This document shows positions 13,768 to 21,148 of a stretch of 21,148 nt of DNA, one piece after another (positions within the stretch are counted from its first letter, which is position 1; the number at the start of each line of letters is the position of its first letter). The notes beneath the pieces are model-generated. The model saw only the letters and a program-made list of their open reading frames with translations. It was not told the origin of the DNA and ran no database searches. The position numbers and the translations under genes were made by a program. Origin of the DNA: Deinococcus sp. (GTDB lineage Bacteria > Deinococcota > Deinococci > Deinococcales > Deinococcaceae); contig NZ_JANYGJ010000100.1 of assembly GCF_025362455.1 (NCBI RefSeq), positions 1 through 21,148 of the forward strand. The letters run 5' to 3'.

Positions 13768-16350
13768 ATGACGACCACGCTCGACCCCCAGCGGGGCAAG
13801 CTCAAAGGTGTCGGGCAGGGCAAATTGCCGCCGATGCTCGAACAGTACGTGGAGCTGCGCGACATGACCGAATCGCAGCTCCCCGGCGCCCTGCTGCTGT
13901 TCCAGTGCGGCGATTTCTACGAAACCTTTGGTGAAGACGCCGAACGCGCCGCCCGGCTGCTGAACATCGCCCTGACGCACAAGAGCAGCAAGGATTTCTC
14001 GACCTCGATGGCGGGCATTCCGATTCGCACGCTCGACAGCTTCGTGGAAAAGCTGCTCGGCAAGGGCGTCTGCGTGGCGGTGGCCGAGCAGATGGAGCTG
14101 CCCGGTGCGGGCCTGGTCGAGCGCAAGGTCACGCAACTGCTGACGCCCGGCACCGTGACCGAGGAGCGCCACCTCAGCGCAGACGAGAATTATCTGGCGG
14201 CGGTGGCGACCGGCGACGGCTACGCGCTGGCGCTGCTGGACCTGTCCACCGGCGAATTCCGCTGCGCCGCCTTCAGTAGCCGCACCGGCCTGTACGACGA
14301 ACTCAGCCGCTGGCGAGCCCGCGAGGTGCTGCTGGCGCCCGAACTGGCAGAAAACACTGCGCTGCTGAGCGACTTCAAGGCCAGATTTCCGCTGATGCTC
14401 TCGCAGGGCAACTTTGGACTGGAGGCGTGCCAGGCAGCGCTCACCGCCGTGCTGGGCGAACTTCCCGGCGTGCTGGGCGGCAGCGAGGGGCTGACCCGTG
14501 CCTGCGGCGCCGTGCTCGGCTATGCCAGACGGGTCCACCAGAGCGTGGGCGAGGAGAGCGATCTCAGGATGGTTCGCCGCCTGGTGCGCTTTGAGCCGGG
14601 CGCCCACATGCGCCTGAGCGACTGGGCGCTGCGGGCGCTGGAAGTCTTCACCGCCCAGTCGCCCCAGGGCCGCACGTTGATGGACGCGCTGGGGCAAACC
14701 CGCACAGCCGGGGGTCGCCGCCGCCTGCGCGCCTGGCTGCGTGCCCCGCTGCTCGACCGACTGAGCCTGAGCGCCCGCCTCGACGCGGTGGAGGCCCTGA
14801 CCCGCGCCAGCGATCTACGGAGCGGCGTGCGCTCGCTGCTCTACCGCGCCCACGACCTGGAGCGCCTGGTCGCCCGCGTCGCCGCCGCCCGCGCCACGCC
14901 CCGCGAGGTCGCCGCCCTGGCCCGCACCCTGGAGTTGCTGCCCGACGCGGGCGAACTGCTGGCCAGCGCCGCCGAGGCTGCCGGTGGCGGCGGACTGCTG
15001 AGTATTGGTTTGCTCAGCGGCGTGCGTGCCCGCCTGGTCGCGCTACCGGATGTGGTCAGCCTGATCCGCGCCGCGCTGGTGGACGAGCCTCCCATTCGCG
15101 CCTCGGACGGCGGGCTGATCCGCGAGGGCTTTCACGCCGAGCTGGACCGGCTGCGGAACGAGGCCCTGGGCCACCGCGCCTGGCTGGCCGAACTGGAACG
15201 CAGCGAGCGCGAGCGCACCGGCATCGGCAGCCTCAAGGTCGGCTTCAACACCGTCTTCGGCTATTACCTGGAAATTACCTCGGCCCACCTCAGTAAAGTG
15301 CCCGCCGATTACCGCCAGATCGCCACCCTCAAGGACCGCGCCAGATTTACCCGCAGTGATTTGCGCGAACGCGAGCGCGAGATCGCCCGGCTGGAACAGG
15401 CCGCCGAACGTCTGGAAGCCGAGGTCTTCACCGAACTCCGCGCCTCGCTGGCCTCCAGTGCCGACGCGCTCAGCGAGGCCGCCGGAGCCATGTCCGAACT
15501 GGACGTGCTGTGTGCCCTCTCCGAGATCGCCGCCACCCGCGCCTGGACCCGCCCGCAGACCCTGAGCGACCAGCGCCTGCATCTGACCCAGGCCCGGCAT
15601 CCGGTCGTCGAACTGGTCAGCAACGGCAACTTCGTGCCTAACGACGCCGAGCTGTCGCCGTCTCGCCGCACGCTGCTGCTGACCGGGCCGAACATGGCCG
15701 GTAAGAGCACCTACCTGCGCACCGTCGCCATCTGTGCCCTGCTGCACCAGATCGGCTCCTTCGTGCCTGCCGACGCCGCCGAGCTGCCGATCTTCGACAG
15801 CATCCACACCCGCATCGGCGCCTCGGACGACCTGGCGGGCGGGCGCAGCACCTTCATGGTCGAGATGAGCGAGCTGGCCGGAATTCTGCATCACGCCACG
15901 CCGCTTTCACTGGTGATTCTGGACGAGATCGGGCGCGGCACGTCTACCCTGGACGGTCTGGCCATCGCCCGCGCGGCGCTGGAACACCTGCACGAGACCG
16001 GCACCTACACGCTGTTCGCCACCCACTACTTCGAGCTGACCCGGCTGGAAGGCGAGCTGCCCGGCCTGGTGAATCTGCACGTCGCCGCCGAGGAGGAGGC
16101 CGGTACGCTGACCTTCTACCACCAGGTCATTCCCGGCGCCGCCCACCAGAGCTACGGCGTGGAGGTCGCCCGCCTGGCTGGCCTGCCCGCCCGCGTGACC
16201 ACCCGCGCCGCCGCGCTGCTCGGGGCGCTCAGCGTGCGCCCGGAAGGCGGCGAACTGAGCGCCGAACTTGATGCCCTCGACCTGGCTAGATTGACCCCGC
16301 TGGACGCCCTGGCGCTGCTGCACCGCTGGCAATCGGGGCTGAGGGCGTGA
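13768..16350 (+). CDS. mutS: DNA mismatch repair protein MutS
   Basis: The 860-residue MutS1-type protein binds base mismatches and recruits MutL. The mismatch-wedge motif F50-Y-E52 (GDFYETFGEDA) is intact, which separates it from MutS2. The clamp/lever region spans about 270-600 (GFNTVFGYYLEIT). The ATPase has Walker A T639-GPNMAGKST648, the RIGASDDLAGGRSTFMVEM signature, Walker B LVILD719-E720 with IGRGTSTLDG, and TH753. The length is normal. The start is the ATG at 13768, downstream of TACACT. Its stop overlaps the start of the next gene (GTGA), so translation is coupled. With mutL in the same transcript, both mismatch-repair partners would be made together. Confidence 0.95.
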   Translation: MTTTLDPQRGKLKGVGQGKLPPMLEQYVELRDMTESQLPGALLLFQCGDFYETFGEDAERAARLLNIALTHKSSKDFSTSMAGIPIRTLDSFVEKLLGKGVCVAVAEQMELPGAGLVERKVTQLLTPGTVTEERHLSADENYLAAVATGDGYALALLDLSTGEFRCAAFSSRTGLYDELSRWRAREVLLAPELAENTALLSDFKARFPLMLSQGNFGLEACQAALTAVLGELPGVLGGSEGLTRACGAVLGYARRVHQSVGEESDLRMVRRLVRFEPGAHMRLSDWALRALEVFTAQSPQGRTLMDALGQTRTAGGRRRLRAWLRAPLLDRLSLSARLDAVEALTRASDLRSGVRSLLYRAHDLERLVARVAAARATPREVAALARTLELLPDAGELLASAAEAAGGGGLLSIGLLSGVRARLVALPDVVSLIRAALVDEPPIRASDGGLIREGFHAELDRLRNEALGHRAWLAELERSERERTGIGSLKVGFNTVFGYYLEITSAHLSKVPADYRQIATLKDRARFTRSDLREREREIARLEQAAERLEAEVFTELRASLASSADALSEAAGAMSELDVLCALSEIAATRAWTRPQTLSDQRLHLTQARHPVVELVSNGNFVPNDAELSPSRRTLLLTGPNMAGKSTYLRTVAICALLHQIGSFVPADAAELPIFDSIHTRIGASDDLAGGRSTFMVEMSELAGILHHATPLSLVILDEIGRGTSTLDGLAIARAALEHLHETGTYTLFATHYFELTRLEGELPGLVNLHVAAEEEAGTLTFYHQVIPGAAHQSYGVEVARLAGLPARVTTRAAALLGALSVRPEGGELSAELDALDLARLTPLDALALLHRWQSGLRA

Positions 16351-16784
16351 GCGAGTCTCCTGTGCTGCTGGCCGAGGCAGGGGGGTTTGCCGTCTGGGCT
16401 GACGGGCACAGCCTGGAAATCTGCCGCCCAGACGGCTTCGCCTGGCCGCTGGGCGAGATGTACGGCACGCCCGTCGCCGCGCTGATGACCCGCAACGGGC
16501 GCTACGCCGTCATCATCGGCTGCGGCGTGATGGTCTGCGATCTGCACCGCTTCGGCCAGCCGTTCGCGGTGGGCCTGAACTGGAGCGAGGCCCCGGTGGT
16601 CTACCTCAAGTCCGACGCCGACGACGTGTGGTGGTTTACCGGCGTCACACAGGGCGACCAGACCGGCGACCTGGAACTCATCGCCTCGCTGATGGGCTGG
16701 CCGGTGGGCCGCTACGCCTTCAGCCCCGGCACCCTGGCCTTCACGCCGCTCCCGCTGGAGCCATCGATCACGCTGAATATATGA
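16347..16784 (+). CDS. unknown protein coupled to mutS
   Basis: The 145-residue soluble protein starts with a GTG overlapping the mutS stop (GTGA) and ends overlapping the next ATG (ATGA), so it is part of a tight operon. Its sequence has repeating strand-like segments: GGFAVWADGHSLEICRPDG, RNGRYAVIIGCGVMVCDLH and ADDVWWFTGVTQGD. This recalls blades of a small beta-propeller, but no known family is recognised. It has three cysteines and many aromatics. Codon use matches mutS, and the frame is intact over its whole length between two overlaps, so it is a real gene. A role in mismatch repair is suggested only by position. Confidence 0.65.
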   Translation: MSESPVLLAEAGGFAVWADGHSLEICRPDGFAWPLGEMYGTPVAALMTRNGRYAVIIGCGVMVCDLHRFGQPFAVGLNWSEAPVVYLKSDADDVWWFTGVTQGDQTGDLELIASLMGWPVGRYAFSPGTLAFTPLPLEPSITLNI

Positions 16785-17164
16785 GTAAGCCGATGAAGTG
16801 CCCGAAGACCGCAAGTCTAAGCAGGCGCGGCGTCGCCTTTGCGCTCCTGCTGAATCAGACGCTCCTCCTGAATCATGGGGACGCCCTGGCAGAGGGGCTG
16901 AGTCCTGAGTATTTCAAGTTGCCGTATCAGACGCTGCACTGCCGGAATGATCAGACGCTTCAGCTCGTGCCCAGCAACACTCAGTCGCTGCTCGTGCGGC
17001 GCTACCGGGGACACGGGTACGCCCTGAACTTCGTGTATCAACCGGGCTCTGCCGGTCATTATGTCGGCGGCGGCCTGAGCATCGACATCCGGCGGGACGG
17101 GGCGTTTGCGCTGCGCCTGGGGCGACTCCGCGACCTTTGCACTCATCCGGGCGCAGGACGATGA
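16781..17164 (+). CDS. small exported protein, MliC-like (putative)
   Basis: The 127-residue protein starts at an ATG overlapping the previous stop and ends 4 bp before mutL. The N-terminus looks like a signal peptide (basic SLSRRG, a hydrophobic stretch FALLLNQTLLLN, and a probable cut after ALA at about residue 37). The mature part has two cysteines, one in TLHCRNDQTLQLV and one near the end in RLRDLC. Between them is a GHYVGGGLSIDIRRDG segment. This C ... Y..GG.....G ... C layout resembles MliC/PliC lysozyme inhibitors, whose two cysteines form a disulfide. The match is by eye and the usual SxSG motif is not exact (PGSAGHY). An exported protein between mutS and mutL is unexpected. Confidence 0.45.
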   Translation: MSKPMKCPKTASLSRRGVAFALLLNQTLLLNHGDALAEGLSPEYFKLPYQTLHCRNDQTLQLVPSNTQSLLVRRYRGHGYALNFVYQPGSAGHYVGGGLSIDIRRDGAFALRLGRLRDLCTHPGAGR

Positions 17165-17168
17165 CCGT

Positions 17169-18848
17169 ATGACCCCCATCCGCATCCTTCCCCCCGAACT
17201 CGCCCGCCAGATCGCGGCGGGGGAGGTCGTTTCGCGTCCGACAGACGTGGTGCGCGAACTGCTCGACAACGCCCTGGACGCCGGGGCCAGCCGCATCGAC
17301 ATCGAGGTGGACGGCGGCGGCCTCAAACTGATAAAAGTGCGCGACAACGGCGGCGGCATCGCGGCGCCTGACGTGGCCCTCTCGCCGCTGCGGCACGCGA
17401 CCAGCAAACTCGAATCGGTGGACCGGGTAACCACGCTGGGCTTCCGGGGCGAGGCGCTGTGGGCGCTGGCCCAGGCCGGGAAGTTGCGGCTGGTGACCCG
17501 TCCGAGTGCGCAGCTCGGCGCTGCGGAACTCCGAGCGCACGGCGACGACGTTGAAGTCAGCAAAACGACGGCCCCGGCGGGCACGACGGTCAGCGTCTCC
17601 GGGCTGTTCGCCCACCTGCCCGCCCGGCTGCGCACCCAGCTTCCGGCGGCGGCGGAAATTCGGGAAATCACCGCGCTCGTGTCGCGCTACGTGCTGCACT
17701 GGCCCCGGCTGCACTGGAAACTCAGCGTGGACGGTGAGAGCCGCCTGCTTCACGCGCCCGCCGATCACCGGGGCGCGGTGGCGAGCGTCTACGGCCCGCT
17801 GAGTTCAAACCGGGTATTGAGCTTCGATGATGACGGTATCGCGGGCGTTCTCAGCCGCCCCGAACTCAGCCGCCCGCGCCGGGACCGGATGCACTTCGCG
17901 GTCAACGGGCGCCCGGTCCAGGCGCCGCCGGAGCTGGAACGCGCCGTGATCGACGGCTACGCCGAACTGCTGGCCGCCGGACACGCCCCGCTGTGTGTGC
18001 TGAATCTGAGCCTGCCCCCGGAGGACGTGAATCCGAACGTCCACCCGGCCAAAGCGGTGGTGGCGCTGGCCGACCTGGGCGCACTGGCTGCCCGTCTCAC
18101 CGCTGCCGTGCGCCGCGCCCTGGCCGGGCAGGCGCTGGCCCGCGCCGTGCCGGAGCTGCGCTCACCCGCTCCGCTGCTCGGCGCGCCCGTCACCGGCAGC
18201 TTCCCCGAACTCCACCTGGTCGGTGTCTACCGGGGAACCTACCTGCTGGCCGAAGGTGAGGGCGACCTGTGGATTGTGGACGCCCACGCCGCCCACGAGC
18301 GCGTCATCTACGAGGAGCTGTCCAGACGCCTGTGCAGCGAGCCGCCGCTGGAGCTGGCCGAGCCCGAACTGCTGCACCTGAGCCCCGAACAGCTCGCCCG
18401 CCTTCATGAACGTGCTGAAGAATTGCAGCGCTGGGGCCTGAGCATCGAGGCCTTCGGCGCCGGACTGGCCCGCCTGCGCAGCCTGCCCGCCGTGCTGGCC
18501 GCCCTGCCGGTGCCCCGGCTGCACGAACAGATCGTCGAATCGGCGCTGGGCCAGGGCCTCTCGCCCGAACGCGAGGTGCTGGGCCGTCTGGCCTGCGCCC
18601 CCGCCCTGAAAGCCGGGATGCTCGACGCCGGGCGCGGCGCGGCGGTGCTGAGTATGCTGGCCGTCTGCGAGCAGCCCTGGGCCTGTCCCCACGGGCGCCC
18701 CACGGTGCTGCGCTTGTCTGAGCGCGATTTGATGCACGGTTTCGGGCGCCGCAGCGTGCGCGACGTGGCGAGGGGACGCGACGAGGTGGAGGCGAAGGTG
18801 GGACGGGCCGAGGAACCTGAGTTGAGCCGTGCTGAATTCGAATCGTGA
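17169..18848 (+). CDS. mutL: DNA mismatch repair protein MutL, endonuclease type
   Basis: The protein has 559 residues. The N-terminal GHKL ATPase has E30 as the catalytic base and N34 (VRELLDNALDAGA), D59-NGGGI64, ATSKL at 77-81 and G91-FRGEAL. A transducer domain and a short linker follow. The C-terminal domain carries the latent endonuclease motifs: D371-A-H-A-x2-E377-x4-E382 (family form DQHA, here Q replaced by A), ACAPALKAG at 475-483, CPHGRP at 506-511 and a FGRR tail. It should therefore nick DNA with a divalent metal, unlike E. coli MutL, which relies on MutH. The ATG at 17169 is chosen from alignment with MutL N-termini (MTPIRILPPELARQIAAGEV) and AGGA 10 nt upstream. The length is slightly below the family average. 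Confidence 0.93.
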   Translation: MTPIRILPPELARQIAAGEVVSRPTDVVRELLDNALDAGASRIDIEVDGGGLKLIKVRDNGGGIAAPDVALSPLRHATSKLESVDRVTTLGFRGEALWALAQAGKLRLVTRPSAQLGAAELRAHGDDVEVSKTTAPAGTTVSVSGLFAHLPARLRTQLPAAAEIREITALVSRYVLHWPRLHWKLSVDGESRLLHAPADHRGAVASVYGPLSSNRVLSFDDDGIAGVLSRPELSRPRRDRMHFAVNGRPVQAPPELERAVIDGYAELLAAGHAPLCVLNLSLPPEDVNPNVHPAKAVVALADLGALAARLTAAVRRALAGQALARAVPELRSPAPLLGAPVTGSFPELHLVGVYRGTYLLAEGEGDLWIVDAHAAHERVIYEELSRRLCSEPPLELAEPELLHLSPEQLARLHERAEELQRWGLSIEAFGAGLARLRSLPAVLAALPVPRLHEQIVESALGQGLSPEREVLGRLACAPALKAGMLDAGRGAAVLSMLAVCEQPWACPHGRPTVLRLSERDLMHGFGRRSVRDVARGRDEVEAKVGRAEEPELSRAEFES

Positions 18849-18896
18849 CCGTCACCGGGCCTTCGTCCAGCCCAGATCCTGAACAGGGGAGTAGCC

Positions 18897-19751
18897 ATGA
18901 TCAAGTTCGGCGCACACGCGTTTTCCTGGGAGAGCGACTGGACCACTGCCACCCTCCAGCGGGTGATCGGCTACGCCGCCGACGCGGGGCTGGACTTCAT
19001 CGAGATTCCGCTGCTGAGGCCGGGCGAATTCGAGGCCGCTGAGCACCGGGCGCTGCTGGAGGAACGCGGCCTGGCGGCGGTCTGCTCGCTGAGTCTGCCG
19101 AAGTGGGCGCACATGCCGACCCATCCGCACGAGGCCGAACGCTTTCTGAGCAGCGTGCTCGACCGCATGGAACAGCTCGGCTCGCACTACCTGACCGGCT
19201 GCACCGCCTACGCCCTGGGCGTGCTGACCGGCGCCCCGCCGACGCCAGGCGAATACGCCGTGATCGCCGAGACGCTGACCCGCGTGGCCGAGGACGCCAA
19301 GCGGCGCGGCGTCGTCATGGGTCTGGAAGCCTGCAACCGCTACGAAACGTACCTGTTCAACACGCTGGCCGATGTCAGCGGTTTCATCGACGGCCTGGAC
19401 ACCGACAACCTGCACGTCCATGCCGACACCTACCACATGAACATCGAGGAGGAGGGCTTCCGGGCTGCGCTGATCGGGGCGGGGCAGCGGCTCCAGTTCA
19501 TTCATATGAGCGAGAGCCACAGAGGGCTGGTCGGCACCGGCAACGTTCACTGGGAGGAGGTCTGGGCCGGGCTGGCGGCCATCCAGTTCAGCGGCTACCT
19601 GACGCTGGAATCCTTCGCGGCGCCGAACGCCGACCTGGCCGCCGCGACCTGCATCTGGAAACCGGCGCGGTATTCCGGCCAGCAGCTCGCCGAGGGCGGC
19701 CTGAAGTTTCTGCGGGCAGGCGCAATCAAATCCGGGCTGATGGAGGGGTGA
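18897..19751 (+). CDS. sugar 3-epimerase, D-tagatose/D-psicose 3-epimerase family
   Basis: The 284-residue TIM-barrel enzyme belongs to the sugar isomerase/epimerase (AP_endonuc_2) fold. The metal site reads E144 (GLEACNRYETY), D177 (DTYHMNIEE), H203 (FIHMSESHRG) and E238 (LTLESF). The intervals 33, 26 and 35 equal those of the E150/D183/H209/E244 quartet known from D-psicose 3-epimerase. The substrate-binding H180 and R209 are also conserved. It would epimerise a ketose at C3; which one is unclear. The start is the ATG at 18897, with AGGGGAG 7 nt upstream. It follows mutL after 48 bp and may be read from the same transcript. A perfect 7-bp hairpin (GAAGCAC/GTGCTTC, 19750-19770) at the stop lacks a T run. 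Confidence 0.8.
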   Translation: MIKFGAHAFSWESDWTTATLQRVIGYAADAGLDFIEIPLLRPGEFEAAEHRALLEERGLAAVCSLSLPKWAHMPTHPHEAERFLSSVLDRMEQLGSHYLTGCTAYALGVLTGAPPTPGEYAVIAETLTRVAEDAKRRGVVMGLEACNRYETYLFNTLADVSGFIDGLDTDNLHVHADTYHMNIEEEGFRAALIGAGQRLQFIHMSESHRGLVGTGNVHWEEVWAGLAAIQFSGYLTLESFAAPNADLAAATCIWKPARYSGQQLAEGGLKFLRAGAIKSGLMEG

Positions 19752-19778
19752 AGCACGCCAACTGTGCTTCGGTGCGCC

Positions 19779-19808
19779 TTGGCACGGCGCCTCCAGATTT
19801 GCTATACT
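19779..19808 (+). promoter_or_regulatory. promoter of rpmE
   Basis: TTGGCA (19779-19784) and TATACT (19803-19808) are separated by 18 bp. This is the best -35/-10 pair in the window and gives a leader of about 50 nt. Confidence 0.7.
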
Positions 19809-19862
19809 CGGCGGCGCTAAGCCCGGCCACGCACACCGACGTGACGGCAAAGGATACCCAGC

Positions 19863-20075
<213 letters not shown>

Positions 20076-20090
20076 AGAGTGGAGAGAGGG

Positions 20091-20117
20091 AAACCGGGCC
20101 GTGGGGTCCGGTTTTTT
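20091..20117 (+). terminator. rho-independent terminator after rpmE
   Basis: AAACCGG (20091-20097) pairs with CCGGTTT (20108-20114) around a 10-nt loop, and the T run continues to 20117. It begins 16 bp after the rpmE stop. Confidence 0.85.
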
Positions 20118-20213
20118 GTGATTGTTGGATAATACTGTAAATGTTCACCGATCACAAATAGATGTCGAGAATGCACCAAACTATCCATGAAAATGGATCA
20201 ACCCCGCAATATA

Positions 20214-20699
20214 TTATATGTTTCCAAGCCTCAAATTCCAATAATCGGGATCTCCGTCCCCGATAGATAGAATATTGAAATGTCCTTTGTGTAGATATTT
20301 CATCATATGGTCCATCTTTGAAAGTATCATATCTAATTCTGAGAAGCTTAATTCTGAGAACTCATCATAGGTTGGTTTGAAACTGTAAAACTCTAGTAAA
20401 TGCTGACGACATTCTTCATACGATATTTCAAATAAATCCTTACCTTGAAACATCGCCTTAATAGGATTGTTGGGTAGATTATTGGTGAGTTCGACAGCGT
20501 AGACTTGGGCAGTGTCCTCGTCTCCATCTGTATAAGATATGCCAAAACCATGATCCGAGCACGAGTCCTCGTTTTCAGATCGTGTTGTCGGAGACATTCC
20601 AGTACCTTTTAAAATCCTTCTCGTTTCTTTTTTAGACGTACCAAGTTTGACAGGCCCGACACTTTCGAGTGGAATAATCTCAAATTTATACTGTGACAT
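20214..20699 (-). CDS. AT-rich orphan gene, immunity-like hypothetical protein
   Basis: The 161-residue acidic cytosolic protein has no signal peptide. The N-terminus, FEIIPLESVGPVKLGTSKKE and then TRRILKG, follows a pattern (I.PL..VGPI.FG.S..E.R..L) seen in hypothetical proteins often near polymorphic-toxin immunity genes; I recognise no named family. The rest is rich in D, E, Y and F. GC content is far lower than the flanking rpmE and thymidine kinase genes, so it was probably acquired. The ATG at 20699 is chosen because CAGAAT lies 6 nt upstream on the minus strand; a longer frame to 20792 enters GC-rich intergenic DNA. The 3' flank has a small hairpin (ATCCAT-GAAA-ATGGAT, 20183-20198). 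No toxin gene is seen next to it. Confidence 0.6.
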   Translation of the reverse strand: MSQYKFEIIPLESVGPVKLGTSKKETRRILKGTGMSPTTRSENEDSCSDHGFGISYTDGDEDTAQVYAVELTNNLPNNPIKAMFQGKDLFEISYEECRQHLLEFYSFKPTYDEFSELSFSELDMILSKMDHMMKYLHKGHFNILSIGDGDPDYWNLRLGNI

Positions 20700-20811
20700 G
20701 CTGAAATTCTGCCACACTTCGGCGCGAGAAGGTGGCCATGAGGTAAATTCGAGTTGCTGGCGCAGATTAGCCCCAGACTCGGACAGCCTCAACTGATGAA
20801 ACTTCTCCTGC

Positions 20812-20817
20812 TACACT
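20812..20817 (+). promoter_or_regulatory. -10 element (TACACT) of the thymidine kinase gene
   Basis: TACACT ends 10 nt before the ATG at 20828, and no ribosome site is seen between them. This is the same hexamer as at the TetR, RluD and mutS genes. Confidence 0.45.
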
Positions 20818-20827
20818 CCCCACATCC

Positions 20828-21148
20828 ATGCTCAAATCTCCCTACTCTGGCGGCCACCTCGAAGTGATCGTGGGGCCGATGTTCAGCGGTAAATCCGAGG
20901 AACTCATCCGCCGCGTCAACCGCTCGGTGATCGCCCGGCAACGCGCCGTGGTGTTCAAGCCCGCGCTCGACAACCGCTACCACATTACCCGCGTCGCCAG
21001 CCATTCTGGCCAGAGCGCCGAGGCCGTGGCCATCGACTCCACCGACCAGGCCCGCGCCTACCTGCGCGGCGAGGACGGCCTGTTTAACCTGCCCGGCGAG
21101 CCCGCCCAGGTCGTCGCCTTCGACGAGGCCCAGTTCTTCGACGCCGGA
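20828..21148 (+). CDS. tdk: thymidine kinase, N-terminal part (cut by window end)
   Basis: The first 107 residues of a type II thymidine kinase, which phosphorylates thymidine with ATP in nucleotide salvage. The P-loop is G16-PMFSGKS23 in LEVIVGPMFSGKSEELIRRV. FKPALDNRY follows, then the Walker B-like F-D99-E100-A-Q-F, typical of the family (FDEAQFF). The zinc-binding cysteines and lasso lie beyond the window. The ATG at 20828 gives the normal N-terminus. It is divergent from the AT-rich orphan with a 128-bp gap. Confidence 0.93.
   Translation, partial: MLKSPYSGGHLEVIVGPMFSGKSEELIRRVNRSVIARQRAVVFKPALDNRYHITRVASHSGQSAEAVAIDSTDQARAYLRGEDGLFNLPGEPAQVVAFDEAQFFDAG

Noticed and set aside
19750..19770. 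Perfect hairpin at the epimerase stop as a terminator
   Set aside because: It is not followed by a T run, and the rpmE promoter begins right after it; it may still matter for the mRNA end but is not called a terminator.

Overview
The window looks like Deinococcus chromosome, or a very close relative. It is GC-rich. It carries a CrtD-type carotenoid desaturase, a Mn-type superoxide dismutase and a cysteine-poor ribosomal protein L31. Many genes have a TANNNT -10 element only 5-10 nt before the start codon, the leaderless promoter layout known to be common in Deinococcus. This is inference from sequence features; no database was searched.

Layout. 1-602: the 3' tail of an IS630-type transposase, a 123-bp palindromic TA-flanked element (copy 1 of 3) and the 3' part of a broken DUF1398-type gene. 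635-2903 (minus): a tightly packed pair, a UbiA-family prenyltransferase followed by a CrtD/CrtI-like desaturase, with element copy 2 directly at its promoter. 3189-4016: SAM methyltransferase. 4017-4573: gene-free repetitive tract with a strong G-quadruplex motif. 4574-6338: TetR regulator and a membrane-anchored cytochrome c with a long Ala/Thr/Ser/Pro linker, ended by a terminator. 6415-7140: a 23-codon ORF and an AT-rich secreted orphan that looks acquired. 7160-7801 (minus): DUF4258-like protein. 8058-9360: double GNAT acetyltransferase and a small CxxC/HxH protein. 9361-9761: second copy of the long intergenic repeat. 9762-10733: RluD-type pseudouridine synthase. 10939-11559: sodA, followed by inverted element copy 3. 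11996-13645: GAF-GGDEF diguanylate cyclase with two tandem-repeat arrays upstream. 13768-18848: mutS, a small unknown gene, a putative MliC-like exported protein gene and mutL, in overlapping or near-overlapping order. 18897-19751: tagatose/psicose-type 3-epimerase. 19863-20075: rpmE with promoter and terminator. 20214-20699 (minus): AT-rich orphan. 20828-end: thymidine kinase, cut by the window edge.

How the genes fit together. Most are housekeeping or stress genes (mismatch repair, ROS defence, rRNA modification, c-di-GMP signalling, carotenoid synthesis), separated by small mobile or repetitive elements and by two low-GC orphan genes. The most notable points are the 123-bp element, whose copies differ but keep two hairpins through compensatory base changes; the placement of one copy so that its TA flank forms part of a -10 element; the mutS-X-(MliC-like)-mutL gene order; and the many short tandem duplications both inside genes and in leader regions.
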